From Anoplopoma fimbria (lineage: Eukaryota > Chordata > Actinopteri > Perciformes > Anoplopomatidae), in assembly GCF_027596085.1 (NCBI RefSeq), contig NC_072465.1, forward strand, positions 4,839,579-4,903,578: a stretch of 64,000 nt of DNA. Reading direction: 5' to 3'. The notes beneath the pieces are model-generated. The model was not told the origin of the DNA and ran no database searches. It saw only the letters and a list, made by a program, of their open reading frames with translations. Below, one piece after another: positions 31,921-54,699 of the stretch (positions are counted from its first letter, which is position 1; every line of letters begins with the position of its first letter). The position numbers and the translations under genes are program-made.

Positions 31921-32770
31921 AAGGATATTAACACCAAAAAACTCCAACTGTTTGGAGATATTACGGCGTTAAATGTCTTGCTCAAGGGTACCACGTTCGC
32001 ATTATGAAAAAGCAGAGTGCATTATTTATCCACTTTTCCTGCAGCTTTCCAAAGCCAGCTCTGACAGTCCGACCACTAGCTTGCTTCTTCTTTTTTTTTT
32101 TTTACAACCGTTAGTCTCCTGCCTCCTCAGGTGTGATATGAACTCCACTGAAATATAATATTTACAGGGCGGTCTGCTGATATGAGGCGTTTCAGGCCGA
32201 GCGGCCCCAACAAGCTCGCTAACAGAGTGGCTGTCGTATTACTGGCTGACTGTAGGCAGAACCGGGGTTCGGGTCCCGGGGGGGGGAGGAATGCGAGGCA
32301 TATGGATGTGATTAAAACAGGGGCAGCAGAGCACGGCGTTTACATTAGCATGCTGCCGGAGGGGCTGGGGAGCTTTATGAAGGGCTGTGTGCCAGTCACC
32401 GGGCTCACAGTTCACAGGCAGAACTGAAAAGTTGAAATATGAAGCAGGGGAGTGTTCGTTTTGCTGCCTGCCTGATTTCTCTTTACTGCTTGATCTCAGT
32501 GTGATGAAGAGTCGGGGACAGAAGAGTTGACAGCAGAGCTTCAGGACAAGTTGCTAGAAATTGCAGGGCATAAAGGAAGCCTGCAACACTGTTAGGCTCC
32601 AAATGAATAGTTCAGTGCTCTTCTTCTCTTAGAAAAGCAACAGTTCCATCTAGAAGATCCTCCTCGCCCAGGTTGCAAAAAATAATGCATTTCATGAATC
32701 GTCTATTAAATTCAGCGTGATCAAGTATAAAACAACTGAACAACTATTTTTATGTTTAACTACTTTGTTG

Positions 32771-32771
<1 letters not shown>
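31921..32771. other. Noncoding; GC-rich patch at 32165-32430
   Basis: The 32165-32430 block (GGCCGAGCGGCCCCAACAAG, GGGTTCGGGTCCCGGGGGGG, GTTTACATTAGCATGCTGCC) is higher in CpG than its surroundings and is a weak enhancer candidate. The GGTTCG motif alone is not enough to call a tRNA-related element. Confidence 0.3.

Positions 32772-32806
<35 letters not shown>
32772..32806. repeat. (GA)n microsatellite
   Basis: About 35 bp of GA, 110 bp before a long CA array. Confidence 0.95.
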
Positions 32807-32810
<4 letters not shown>

Positions 32811-32916
32811 TGAGGGTTTGTTGGAGTGTGTTTACACTCCTCTCAGAGCAGTAGGAGGCAGTCATTATTACAGACGAGCACCCGCATCTGACACAATCGA
32901 GCATTCAGCATATCCA

Positions 32917-33062
<146 letters not shown>

Positions 33063-33419
33063 CAAAAGGATTAAAGCAAAAATCCCACCACACACACACA
33101 CTCTCTTGTGCTGTACAGTATATCCTCAACCAGCATCCCATAATCTGCTTTGTGATTAAGTTTCACTTTGTTGTTTTACCAAGTTTATTTAAAATGAGCC
33201 ACATCCACGTATACTTTAGTTAAAGAGGCAAAGTGCATGAGCTTGTTGTGCAGCGGGAGTTTTCTTTTTACGTTGTGGTGATGCAAGAGTCATACTTCCT
33301 AAACAGGAACTCCACTAATTTCACACATCAAAGTGTGTTTACAGATGGTGGGGAGTATTACTGTGTATGTATAACAGGGAGCTGAGGTAAATGGAATTAA
33401 GTGATGACACTTGATATGA

Positions 33420-33560
33420 AGAATACAACAAAAAATCTGGCGGGGTGGACTGTAGCCCGATCCTCATCTCTGCCAGAGGCTAGCGGATTTCAGACTGAAC
33501 TGTTGGCTGTCAGCTGGCATTGTGGGTAATGTAGGGACCAGGTTTTGAAACTTTATTTTG
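33420..33560. repeat. Probable dispersed-repeat fragment (GGTGGACTGTAGC type)
   Basis: GCGGGGTGGACTGTAGCCCG, GCCAGAGGCTAGCGGATTTC and CATTGTGGGTAATGTAGGGA are phrases I associate with a percomorph repeat. Recognition by pattern only. Confidence 0.35.
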
Positions 33561-36689
<3,129 letters not shown>

Positions 36690-37123
36690 CAAAAAAGAGT
36701 GAGTCGGGGTTAAGCCAGGATCACAGTTTGGATGGGGCCACATTTAGGCGCACGCCACTGAACCTCCTCAATACAAGTTGGTTACATTTTTATCTTGCAG
36801 AGGTCACCAACTCTATAAACCATGACTGCTTAAAAAATATTTTTACAATAGTTTAGTAAAAATCAGTGGAATTAAAATAACAATCGAGAACAATAACATG
36901 TAGCCAAAGTCACGTGTTAACGACAAGAACACTGCCTCGGGTCGACATCCCATGAGCAAACAAGCTGACTCACATCCAACAAAGTCACAATCGCCTGTGG
37001 AAAACAGTATCAAAATATAGAGGCGGTCTATGTTTAGAGCGACGACACAAAGTCACTTTTATGACCTTGTTTGTGCCTTTTGGCGCACAATGATTTGGGC
37101 AACAGTAAAGAGCTGTATTTAGA

Positions 37124-37273
<150 letters not shown>

Positions 37274-37839
37274 CCTGTGGTAAAGAGTCTGAAGAACAAA
37301 GCAAACGCATTTTTCCTCTGCTCTCTTTTTACAATGTGGAGCAAAGCTCTGACATCATTTGTTTGAAACTGCATTCAAATGTAACTACCTTCCCAGCAAC
37401 TATTTTCCTGAAACATTAATGCTGCTCTCCCATATGTCGCTGCTGCTTACATCATGCACATACAGTTTACATGAAATGCAGCTTGTATTTCCTACATTTG
37501 TAGATTTAGGTACATTAGTAGCTTCAGCAATAATTACTCTTTAATGCTAGAACTTAAAAATATTCCCACATGTATAATGACTAAAGCAAGCCATCATCAG
37601 ACCGTTTGCCGTGCTAATCCCTTGGCCTTCTCTCTGCTGCACGCCGTAGATTAGTAGAAGCTGGGACTGAGGAGCAGCCAGCCTATAGCTTATCTGTGAG
37701 GGCTCTGATGAATCCACCTCCAGGGCTTTCTGGTGAAAACTACGTGTTTCTATTCACAACTGAGAGGACTGGATGGATATATAAATTAAGTCGTAAAAAG
37801 GTTGTATACTACTACTATGAACCTCATTTTGAATTCAGG

Positions 37840-37985
37840 ACTTCAACTAACAATCATTTTTATCATCAGTTCGTTATAATTAATAATATGTCCAGAAAAC
37901 ATCAGAAAATGGTAAAAAAAAGACACGCATACGATTTCCTTAGAGCCCAAAGTGCCGTCAATAACTCACTTGGCCAGATTTAAGA
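37840..37985. repeat. Old dispersed-repeat fragment related to 4400-4710
   Basis: AATTCAGGACTTCAACTAAC, TTTTTATCATCAGTTCG and AACATCAGAAAATGGT look like the same degenerate family as 4400-4710. Low similarity, so tentative. Confidence 0.35.
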
Positions 37986-38379
37986 GATTAAGGTATTATA
38001 AAAATGAAAAAATGACCTAGAGAATAAATTGCAGTTCTGTTTGCATTTAAATTGGGATGGATGATCTCTGTTACACAATTAGCTTTGACGAAACAGCTAT
38101 GTGGATTAAACCTCCAGTATATCTCTAAACTACATCTAAATCTATTTCAATAATTCTATATTTCATATCCATCTTTTACAAAAATAACCCAAGTGTCCAG
38201 CTCAACTCCAACCAGATGTGAACAACAACAATGCTGTTGTGCCTCCTCGTCTGTGCAGATAAACATCAGGAATGTGGTCTGTCCATACTCAGACAGCTAA
38301 ACAAAGTTATCTGGCTGCAACATCATGAGACCAAAAGCTACTCCTCTCGCCCCACCACTGTTTATCTACCGCTTTCTAA

Positions 38380-39811
<1,432 letters not shown>

Positions 39812-39905
39812 AAAATGAAACACCAAATTATGGTTTACATTTTGTACTACCTTGCCATTTGCAAGTGCCTTCATCACTTCAAGTTGATTGTAAAAAATAA
39901 ATAAA
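39812..39905 (+). repeat. Duplicated about 90-bp segment, copy B (see 24064-24155)
   Basis: AAAATGAAACACCAAATTAT ... TGCAAGTGCCTTCATCACTT ... TTGATTGTAAAAAATAA aligns with copy A in the same orientation, with scattered substitutions and a 2-bp gap. An (AAATA)-rich tail follows to about 39930. Confidence 0.75.
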
Positions 39906-39930
39906 ATAAAAAATATAAATAAAATAAAAA

Positions 39931-41590
39931 ACAACTATGATTATCATGTCTGTGTGTTCAGATCTGACTGAGTTATGACGCCGAGAACAAGAACGAATTT
40001 TGACACAAATTGAGGTTCATGCCTGACGTCTCTCCCGCCGCACAAATGGCAATGTACCATCGTATGTCAGACATCTGGTGGTTTGTGAAGTTGTGCTGTA
40101 CTTGTTTTCAAGGTTGTTGTTTTTTCCAATGTACCTGAAACAGAGCAAAGCTATAATAATATAATAGCCCAAGCTGATGTAACGGCTGATATGAGCATAT
40201 TGCAGATATATCTGTAAATTAGAAACAGTGTCACAAAACAAAAGTCTAAGTGATTATAACAAGATTGTTTTCTTATGTGTTAACGTTTAAAAAAAAAAAT
40301 AAAAATCACTGTCTGCCAAAACATCATCATCAGATTTTTTTAAACTCACAAATAGCAATATCGGTATCCGTTGGGCTATAAAGCAGAGTTTGCTTGATGC
40401 AAGATACATTTCAGGGTAATATTAATAAAGTTCTATTTTACACGGTGGCAATGCAGGGAGAATTATACATTCAGTACTCTAAGATAACTGTGCCTTTAAA
40501 TGTTCTGAGGAGATGAGGCAGCTATTGACCAGTGGGACTCATCGTGTTTTAATAGTAGAGGAGGGGAAGTAGAACATGAATAATAATGCAAACAAACCTA
40601 TGACTGGCGTCGTTTTATTATCTTCAGACAAACAAGCGCTTGGCAGGAGTCGGGTTTCACATAAATGACCCTGTTTTTGGCTGAGTCACCAGTTGCCGTG
40701 TTTTATCAATACGCATTTGACTGCCTGATTTGTATTTGAACACTGATAGGATGCACATCCCTTACAAATGTTTCATTACACAACCTTCACAACAGCGTTC
40801 CAACCGTGTCCCAAACTTTATCTTACAATGCAGGAAACGTCCAGAGTACCTCTCTCTCCATATCAAGCAGAACAAAGAGCTGGGTGGACAAAGGCGGCTC
40901 AATGGGGAGAGGAAGTGCCACACAGGAATTATAGTGGGAGCAATGGAGAGTCAGAGATGGTGAAAATGGATCTAAAGAAAAAGCTGAACAACAACAAAAA
41001 AAAAAAGGAAAAGCCCTTTCAACAGCCGAGCTCAGTAACACATGACAATGCTGAAATGACTCCTCTTATCACAGTCATTCCCACTGCGGCTTCTCCAGCT
41101 GCTTTCTGTGATAACATTGTTTAAAAGTGTGCGCTGCTTTCTGTGGCCCTTTTAAAAAGTTTTGAGACCAACACAACTCAACACTTAACTCCCCCCTCGC
41201 AACAACAGTAGCTCCAGCTGTGATGAGAAAACTGCACATAACAGGCTTGTTAAATAAATAAAAAAAAGAAAGAGAGTACTACTCGTCCACTGTGACTCAG
41301 CAAGCAACTAGGCCACGATCCAGTTCCAACTGTCCCTTTATCAGCCCATTTACATCAGGAAGAATAGAAATCAAGCGCCCCCTGAAAAGAAACAATGTGT
41401 CTGTGAGCACTCGGATCCTAACAGCCCCACAGGGAAATTAGATTTCTTGTCTAATTTATGAGCTCCGGAGCCGTGTAGAGCTCGAGGTCATGACGGGACG
41501 TCTGTTTTCGACAGCAATCTTCTGCCTATTTGCGCAAATGAGTTTTTTAAGAAAATGGGTGATTCTCTATGTGTTGAACAGCTTTGTGGA
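39931..41590. other. Noncoding; candidate regulatory patch at 41380-41550
   Basis: The patch includes GGGAAATTAGATTTCTTGTC, TAATTTATGAGCTCCGG and TTTGCGCAAATGAG, with CpG sites. Nothing else stands out. No exon recognised. Confidence 0.35.
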
Positions 41591-41599
41591 GTACTTCAG

Positions 41600-41800
41600 C
41601 ATTACAAGAAATGTCGATCCGATACCAGTGCGTTAAAAACACATAATGATATATTATAGTTATTTTTAAACCCTTTGTAAAACATGATAACGTGAGATCA
41701 GATTGATGTATATAGATTTGCATACGCTCCGACGCCCAATCCAGCATTTTAGTCTATATCAGAGGCTTGTCTGATACCGGTATTGGTATCGGAACAACTC
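41600..41800. repeat. Possible dispersed-repeat fragment (GATACCGGTATTGG type)
   Basis: GTCGATCCGATACCAGTGCG and TCTGATACCGGTATTGGTAT followed by CGGAACAACTCTAG resemble the repetitive (CC)GATA..GGTATCGG type of fish element. Weak support. Confidence 0.3.
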
Positions 41801-42378
41801 TAGTAGAACGCTGCATTCTGTTCGACCATCTGTGTGGCCCTCATTCGCAGCACACGGTCTGATTTTGTAGGCTTTCTGCGGTCACAGTTGAATAAACTAG
41901 CTCAATCTTATCTGTATCGCTGATAAATGATGTCGGGTAAGTTAGTATCGGGCTGAAAAGAGTCAGAGTGCATGTGTTAAGAATATGCATTCATCACAGT
42001 GGCAACATTTCAGACAAGCTAATAGCAAACAAGGTGAAACATTCTACAATTGTTTTTCCAGAATCAGCAAACAACTTTCCCATAAGGTTCCTAAAGAAAT
42101 AAATGACATTAATTCTGATTTTCAATTAAACTTCCCCAGAGTCTCTGGGCCATTGTGTCCTCCGAAGGAGAGTTTCAAGTAAGGTGCAGCAGCATTTGCG
42201 GTACAAATGAGTATGAGCCATACCAGGGCCTATAAAATAACTGGCAGTGACACACAGCAGACACCTGAGACACCAAAATACTAATCTTGGCCAGCTCCAG
42301 CTATGTAAACAGAGCATTCCTGAACAGTACAGAGTGCAAGGGAACAGTGCTGTGTGCATGAGTGTGAGTGTGTGTGTG

Positions 42379-42384
<6 letters not shown>

Positions 42385-42458
<74 letters not shown>
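42385..42458. repeat. (TG)n microsatellite with GAGTG variants on left
   Basis: About 74 bp of TG preceded by TGAGTG units (42359-42384). Confidence 0.97.
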
Positions 42459-42459
<1 letters not shown>

Positions 42460-42529
42460 AAACTTAAGAGAGGAATATCTGCATGCAATAAGCTTACATA
42501 TTTATCCAAAGGGCGTGGATTATGGATTT

Positions 42530-42530
<1 letters not shown>

Positions 42531-42613
<83 letters not shown>
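42531..42613. repeat. (TG)n microsatellite
   Basis: About 83 bp of TG, 72 bp after the preceding TG array in the same orientation. Confidence 0.97.
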
Positions 42614-42615
<2 letters not shown>

Positions 42616-42719
42616 GAAAGAGAATCTAAAGCTGCAGTGATAGTAGTGTGGCATTACCAAGTGACAAATGGAATTCAGACCCAGCTCACACAACTCTGCA
42701 CAGTTGACCCAACACACAG

Positions 42720-42721
<2 letters not shown>

Positions 42722-42755
<34 letters not shown>
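42722..42755. repeat. Poly-A tract, 34 A
   Basis: An uninterrupted run of 34 A. It could be the tail of a processed retroposon, but the preceding 100 bp are not recognised as any known element and no target-site duplication was seen. Confidence 0.9.
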
Positions 42756-42758
<3 letters not shown>

Positions 42759-43032
42759 CATGATGCCCACATGAGAGCCTTGCAAATAGCATCAACAGTG
42801 TGCTCTGTGTGGTAAACCTCAGCGTCACCAAGCCTCCATCAGTCACTGGATAAACTGAACATCCTGCTGTATGGCACTATTTCCATACATATCAGATTAG
42901 GCTCGTCACGGTGGCCACTATTAGCGATGACAAAGACGTCCACAGGTCCACACCAGTGTGCCTTTACCATGAACAATGCAAGACTTTAACACTGTGGAGT
43001 GGGAGACAGATCAGGCTGCCGACATGGTTACC

Positions 43033-46079
<3,047 letters not shown>

Positions 46080-46320
46080 GAGCTTTACCTGTACTAGTAC
46101 GATAGACATATTTTGTTAACTTTGGACAGAGCCAGGCTGGTTGTTTTCCCCCCCGTTTCCAGTCTTTATGCTAAGCTAAGCTAACAGGCTGCTTGCCCCA
46201 GCTGCATATTTATCATACAGGCCTGAGATCAGAATCAATATTTTTAATAATTTTTTCATTTAACTCTCTCCTAGAAAACAAATAAGTGTCTTTCCCAAAT
46301 TGTGCAAGAGGAATAGTGCC
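46080..46320. repeat. Dispersed repeat with GCTAAGCTAAGCTAAC hallmark
   Basis: GGACAGAGCCAGGCTGGTTG, CCGTTTCCAGTCTTTATG, CTAAGCTAAGCTAACAGGCT and CTTTCCCAAATTGTGC are in the order expected of a repeat I recall as very common in percomorph genomes. A truncated inverted relative lies at 6868-6990. I cannot name it. Confidence 0.6.
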
Positions 46321-46897
46321 TCACTGACTCACATGTGCTTCTATTACTAAAAACTGCTTCTGGGCAAAAACAACGCTGCCGTTGGTTCATCACGAGATAC
46401 TTCACCCACACGTCGGTGGTCATTTCCTCGCCACAAACCTTAACACATGTTACTAATATTTATTCCTTCCTTGAAATAATTATCTGCTAATTGTTTCCCC
46501 CATACTGCAGCACTCTCTCCCTTCACAGTGACTGCCACCCACATAAGGCTGTCTTCAAAGCTTTGCCACACACTGTCATCCATAACTGCTGTGAAGTGAC
46601 CTGTTGGAACGATTCTTTTCATTAGGGCCTTACGCTGGAAAAAAGGGACAGGGTGGGGTGGTGGTGGGGGGGGGGACTCAGTCAGAATGGGCTGCCCCTT
46701 AATAAGAGCCGTCACAATTCCCATCCTCACCCGACAATGCTTGTGGAGAGAATAGATGAGGGCTTGAGAGGGGAGAGATAAAGGGAGCAGGCAACATGAA
46801 TAGAGCCAGGAAAGACGAGGAGGAGGAATAAGGCAGCGTGGTTCAACCAGGCATTGTTGTGAGCCACTGCAGAGAGACCCCGAGAGTTTGGGGCCTG

Positions 46898-46900
46898 TGT

Positions 46901-46985
<85 letters not shown>
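46898..46985. repeat. (TG)n microsatellite with CG variants on left
   Basis: About 88 bp, with TGCG units at the left edge as at 6321. Confidence 0.97.
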
Positions 46986-50418
<3,433 letters not shown>

Positions 50419-50896
50419 GCCATAGTGTTACACAGTAATCGTTTTGCATATGTGGAGCACGCTAGGTCATCTTCTTAAAGGGATTATCAATTAAGTGGTT
50501 CGGGGGTTTATCTGATTGGCAGGTTTTATCATTGCGATAATTTCTGTTTGCAAACACAACAGACTGCCAGTATTGTTGGACTGCATTAGAGGCATCGCAA
50601 GTAGCTGCTGGATTAAAAAGGAGTGAGAGTGAATGTCTATGTTTGTACGTAATAGTCCATAATTACATAATCTGGTTATTTTCCCACAGCTTCTGCCCTA
50701 TCGATACACAGTGAGGTGGGCTTCTCATGGCTCGGACTCGGCGGCAGTGCACAGGGTGTGTGTTTTGCTGTGAATATGTGTGTGTATGTGTGTGTGTCCT
50801 GCACTTTTTTCCCCACTGATACCCAAAGCAAACAATACAATCTCTGCAGCACAACCGGTTGGAGCTTTCTTATCTGCTCAGACCTGAAGTGCCCTT

Positions 50897-50918
50897 GTAT
50901 GTGTGTATGTGTGTATGT

Positions 50919-50989
<71 letters not shown>
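50897..50989. repeat. Compound (TGTA TGTG)n-(TG)n microsatellite
   Basis: Four TATGTGTG units lead into about 65 bp of pure TG. Confidence 0.97.
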
Positions 50990-50991
<2 letters not shown>

Positions 50992-51119
50992 CTCACAGGT
51001 CTGAATAAGAGCACTGAAGGTCCCGACCTAACTCTTTTCAACAAGTCTTTAACCAGTTGGCAGTCGACGGCAGCAACCACTTTGTGAAGTGAGCCAAGAC
51101 ACTGCAGCAGCACCTCTCC

Positions 51120-51310
51120 ACACATCCCACTTGATTAGAGTGAGAAAATGGCACACGCTCCGGGTAAAATTAGGTCACTTTGATTTTACAGATGGCCCCT
51201 GTTGCCGAGCATATTTTCCCAATTAGGGCTGATTAGGGAGGGAAATTCCCAGACAGCGTGAATTATTAAAAAACTTGAAATGGATTCTGATCATGTGACT
51301 TTGTACGGCG
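51120..51310. promoter_or_regulatory. Candidate conserved noncoding patch 2.8 kb inside intron 1
   Basis: GGGTAAAATTAGGTCACTTT (AGGTCA nuclear-receptor half-site), then CCCAATTAGGGCTGATTAGG and GTGAATTATTAAAAAAC, form a motif-dense block close to exon 1. Tentative. Confidence 0.3.
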
Positions 51311-51887
51311 GTGACACACGACATCCCCCAGATGGGTCCTGGGGAAAAAGGGGGGATTCTGATTGGTCCATAATCAACACTGGCTGATGTTACAAGAATT
51401 TTAAAACATTAAGCGCAGGGAGGATTCCATAATCAACACTCTGAGTTCACACCGGTGATTCCCTCTAAGGTTTTTACATAAGTGTTTAATAAAATGACCT
51501 GACAGTTTTCCTCTACATGCTCCACAACAAGAAAATTTTAAGAAATTACTCAAAAACTCAACTACAAGCAAACTTTTGAAAAAGATGTCTACCACTTGGC
51601 CCTTTGTTTTGTTTATTGCTGTTTTTCTCCTGCAGCAAGAGTTATATCAGAACGTCCTACCTCTACAGTTACTGGATGGTAGAAGGAAAGCTACCACAAT
51701 GTGAACAATCAAGAAACTAAACATCTGTAAAAATTCAAAGTAGCCAACATTAAGTGTTTAAAATATCACTTTAGATCTGTTTAATCAATTACTGTTCAAG
51801 CACTTTCAAACCTGATTAAAGTCCCTACACCCCTCTGATTCAACCACACAGGTGTTTTTATTTTGCATGAATAGACCTTTTCTCGAG

Positions 51888-51890
<3 letters not shown>

Positions 51891-51942
<52 letters not shown>
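51891..51942. repeat. (TG)n microsatellite, last long CA/TG array before exon 1
   Basis: About 52 bp of TG. No CA/TG array of comparable length occurs from here to 64000. Confidence 0.97.
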
Positions 51943-53276
<1,334 letters not shown>

Positions 53277-53334
53277 ACCAGACAAGTGGCTGTTTCTCTA
53301 GTATTGTATTGTTCTAGTATTTTTTTTTTAAATG

Positions 53335-53412
53335 CTGTTTTTAAATGTCTGTAAAGCGTCTTTGAGTACTCTGAAAAGCGCTCTATAAATAGAATGTATT
53401 ATTATTATTATT
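53335..53412 (+). mobile_element. 3' tail fragment of a SINE/LINE (TTATTA end)
   Basis: AAATGTCTGTAAAGCGTCTT, TGAGTACTCTGAAAAGCGCT and CTATAAATAGAATGTATTAT ending in ATT repeats are the familiar 3' tail of fish V-SINE/LINE elements (a different tail type from the 2818 and 13554 copies). 5' truncated. Confidence 0.6.
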
Positions 53413-53807
53413 AGTACTAGTAGTATGGAACAAAAGTACGCGCCAAACCCCATTCACAAATCTGTCAACTTAAAGGGACTCGCCCATCGACAGGTGTACA
53501 ATGTCGCGATATTTAGAAGTTTTCTCACCCATTCGAGAGTTGGATAAACCAATATTTCGCCTGGTAGAATGTATTTAAACATATGTCTAACTCAGAGATT
53601 ACCCACAGAATCCCTCAAGGAAGCAAAGTCAACTTTTTTTTTTTTCTATTTTGATAAAGTTTAAAGCTTAATTGAATCTCTCAGGTGAGCCGAATTGATG
53701 AGTGCTTCCTTTTGTTTCAATAAAAGGCTTGAAAAAAAAAAAAAAAATCAAACCCAGTCATTTTCAGAAAACTGTGCAACATTAAAGGGGAGAGATTTGG
53801 CCGGAGT

Positions 53808-53814
53808 CCTTACC
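53808..53814 (-). other. Splice donor of MAGI1 exon 1
   Basis: On the minus strand the exon ends ...CAAG and the intron starts GTAAGG, a close match to the vertebrate donor consensus. The split falls after the first base of a glycine-type codon following VRQ. That fits the MAGI family, where a Gly follows the VRQ or VKQ at this point. Reading through instead gives an unrelated tail and a stop about ten codons later. Confidence 0.88.
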
Positions 53815-54111
53815 TTGTCTGACAGTTTTCAACCTGACGGGACCTTTGCAGTTCTTTATCACTGTCTGTACGTCGTACAAGGGTAATCCCGAAATCGAGA
53901 GGTTCTCCACCTCCAGCAGCAGTTCTCCTTCATTTATTTTCCCAATAGTGTAAAGCACGACACCCTCGTTAACCTGCCCGATGTGGGCGAACTCTCCGTT
54001 CTCCGCTCCGCCGCGCAGTGGTACGTTCAAGTCCCCGCGGGAGTCTTTGGAGACGGAGCACTCGTTCACTCTGGAGGTCCAGTGGGTTTTCTTTAGCACG
54101 GGTTTGGACAT
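53814..54111 (-). CDS. magi1: MAGI1-like scaffold protein, first coding exon (partial CDS)
   Basis: This exon encodes the N-terminal 99 residues of a MAGI-family protein, plus one base of the next codon. MAGI proteins are multi-PDZ, WW and guanylate-kinase-like scaffolds at tight and adherens junctions and synapses. The protein starts MSKPVLKKTHWTSRV and continues with blocks such as GGAENGEF (residues 35-42) and GELLLEVENLSISGLPLYDV (about 62-81). These match the start of vertebrate MAGI proteins, where the first PDZ domain begins around residue 17. The HWTSRV and GELLLEV..SGLP.YDV pattern is nearer MAGI1 than MAGI2 or MAGI3, as I recall them. The usual PDZ GLGF loop is degenerate here (LNVP). 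The ATG at 54111 is the first in its frame after a TGA at 54295-54297 and has A at -3. The exon ends CAAG followed by GTAAGG, giving phase 1. Teleosts usually carry two co-orthologues (magi1a and magi1b); I cannot choose between them. Confidence 0.93.
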
Positions 54112-54660
54112 TGTGAAGAGCCAAAAAGCCAAAACTGGCGGGCTCTGCCACTGGGGTGAGGAATAGTCACAGCAGGAACACCTCTCACAAAGTAGACTTG
54201 TATCCGGGTGAAGCGCAGCAAACTTTCTTTCTCTTCCACAGAAACATGGGTGCCTTTGACAGTATTGTCCCACCGCTCTCCCGGGGTGAGGAAATCAAGC
54301 CATTCCCGTCGGCTCTGGGGTCATTCCTGACTGTGTAGATGTTGTTTCCATCATTCCCTGAACATCCCTGCAGTTTAATCCAGCTTTATCGGTGTAATTT
54401 CACATGTGCCACGGCTCCACTCGCGTCTTGTGTCCACTTTAATTAAATCCTCTCGGTTCTTATGAACTCACTTTAAATGGTGTTTCCTTTCTTTTTCTCC
54501 AGTTCACAGCTACTTTATCGGTGGTTGACAGCGTCTTCGGGTTCGTTCAACCAGGGACGACGCTCTTGTGCACTTAGCTGACTCTCATTCCCAGTCTGTG
54601 CTCTTCTGTGGCGCTGGGAATGTGTTGCTGTTCGTGCTGCATTCAGGTGCTGTCGGGAAG
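54112..54660 (-). promoter_or_regulatory. Probable 5' leader and proximal promoter of the MAGI1-like gene
   Basis: Directly upstream of the start codon, this segment has more CpG and GC (for example around 54270-54310 and 54540-54650) than the AT-rich DNA beyond 54700. It has several minus-strand ATGs out of frame with the main ORF and an in-frame TGA at 54295-54297, as expected of an untranslated leader. I see no convincing TATA box or initiator, so the transcription start cannot be placed. The boundary at 54660 is only where base composition turns AT-rich. Confidence 0.5.
54185..54247 (-). other. Candidate upstream ORF (20 codons) in the MAGI1 leader
   Basis: An ATG at 54247 (minus) opens a reading frame out of frame with the main ORF. 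It stops at TGA 54185-54187, 73 bases before the MAGI1 start codon. If the transcript begins upstream of it, this uORF could reduce translation of the main ORF while allowing reinitiation. Other ATGs lie further upstream in the leader. That it is transcribed and translated is inference. Confidence 0.35.
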
Positions 54661-54699
54661 TTACAGTTAAATTCACACGACCGAGCCCAAAACACTGTG

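Noticed and set aside
42620..42755. Processed retroposon ending in a 34-A tail
   Set aside because: The sequence before the poly-A is not recognised and no target-site duplication was found. Kept only as a poly-A tract.
54112..54273. N-terminal extension of the MAGI1 frame upstream of the ATG
   Set aside because: The frame is open to 54294, but the only earlier possible start is a GTG at 54273. No in-frame ATG lies between the TGA at 54295-54297 and 54111, and the extension does not resemble MAGI proteins.
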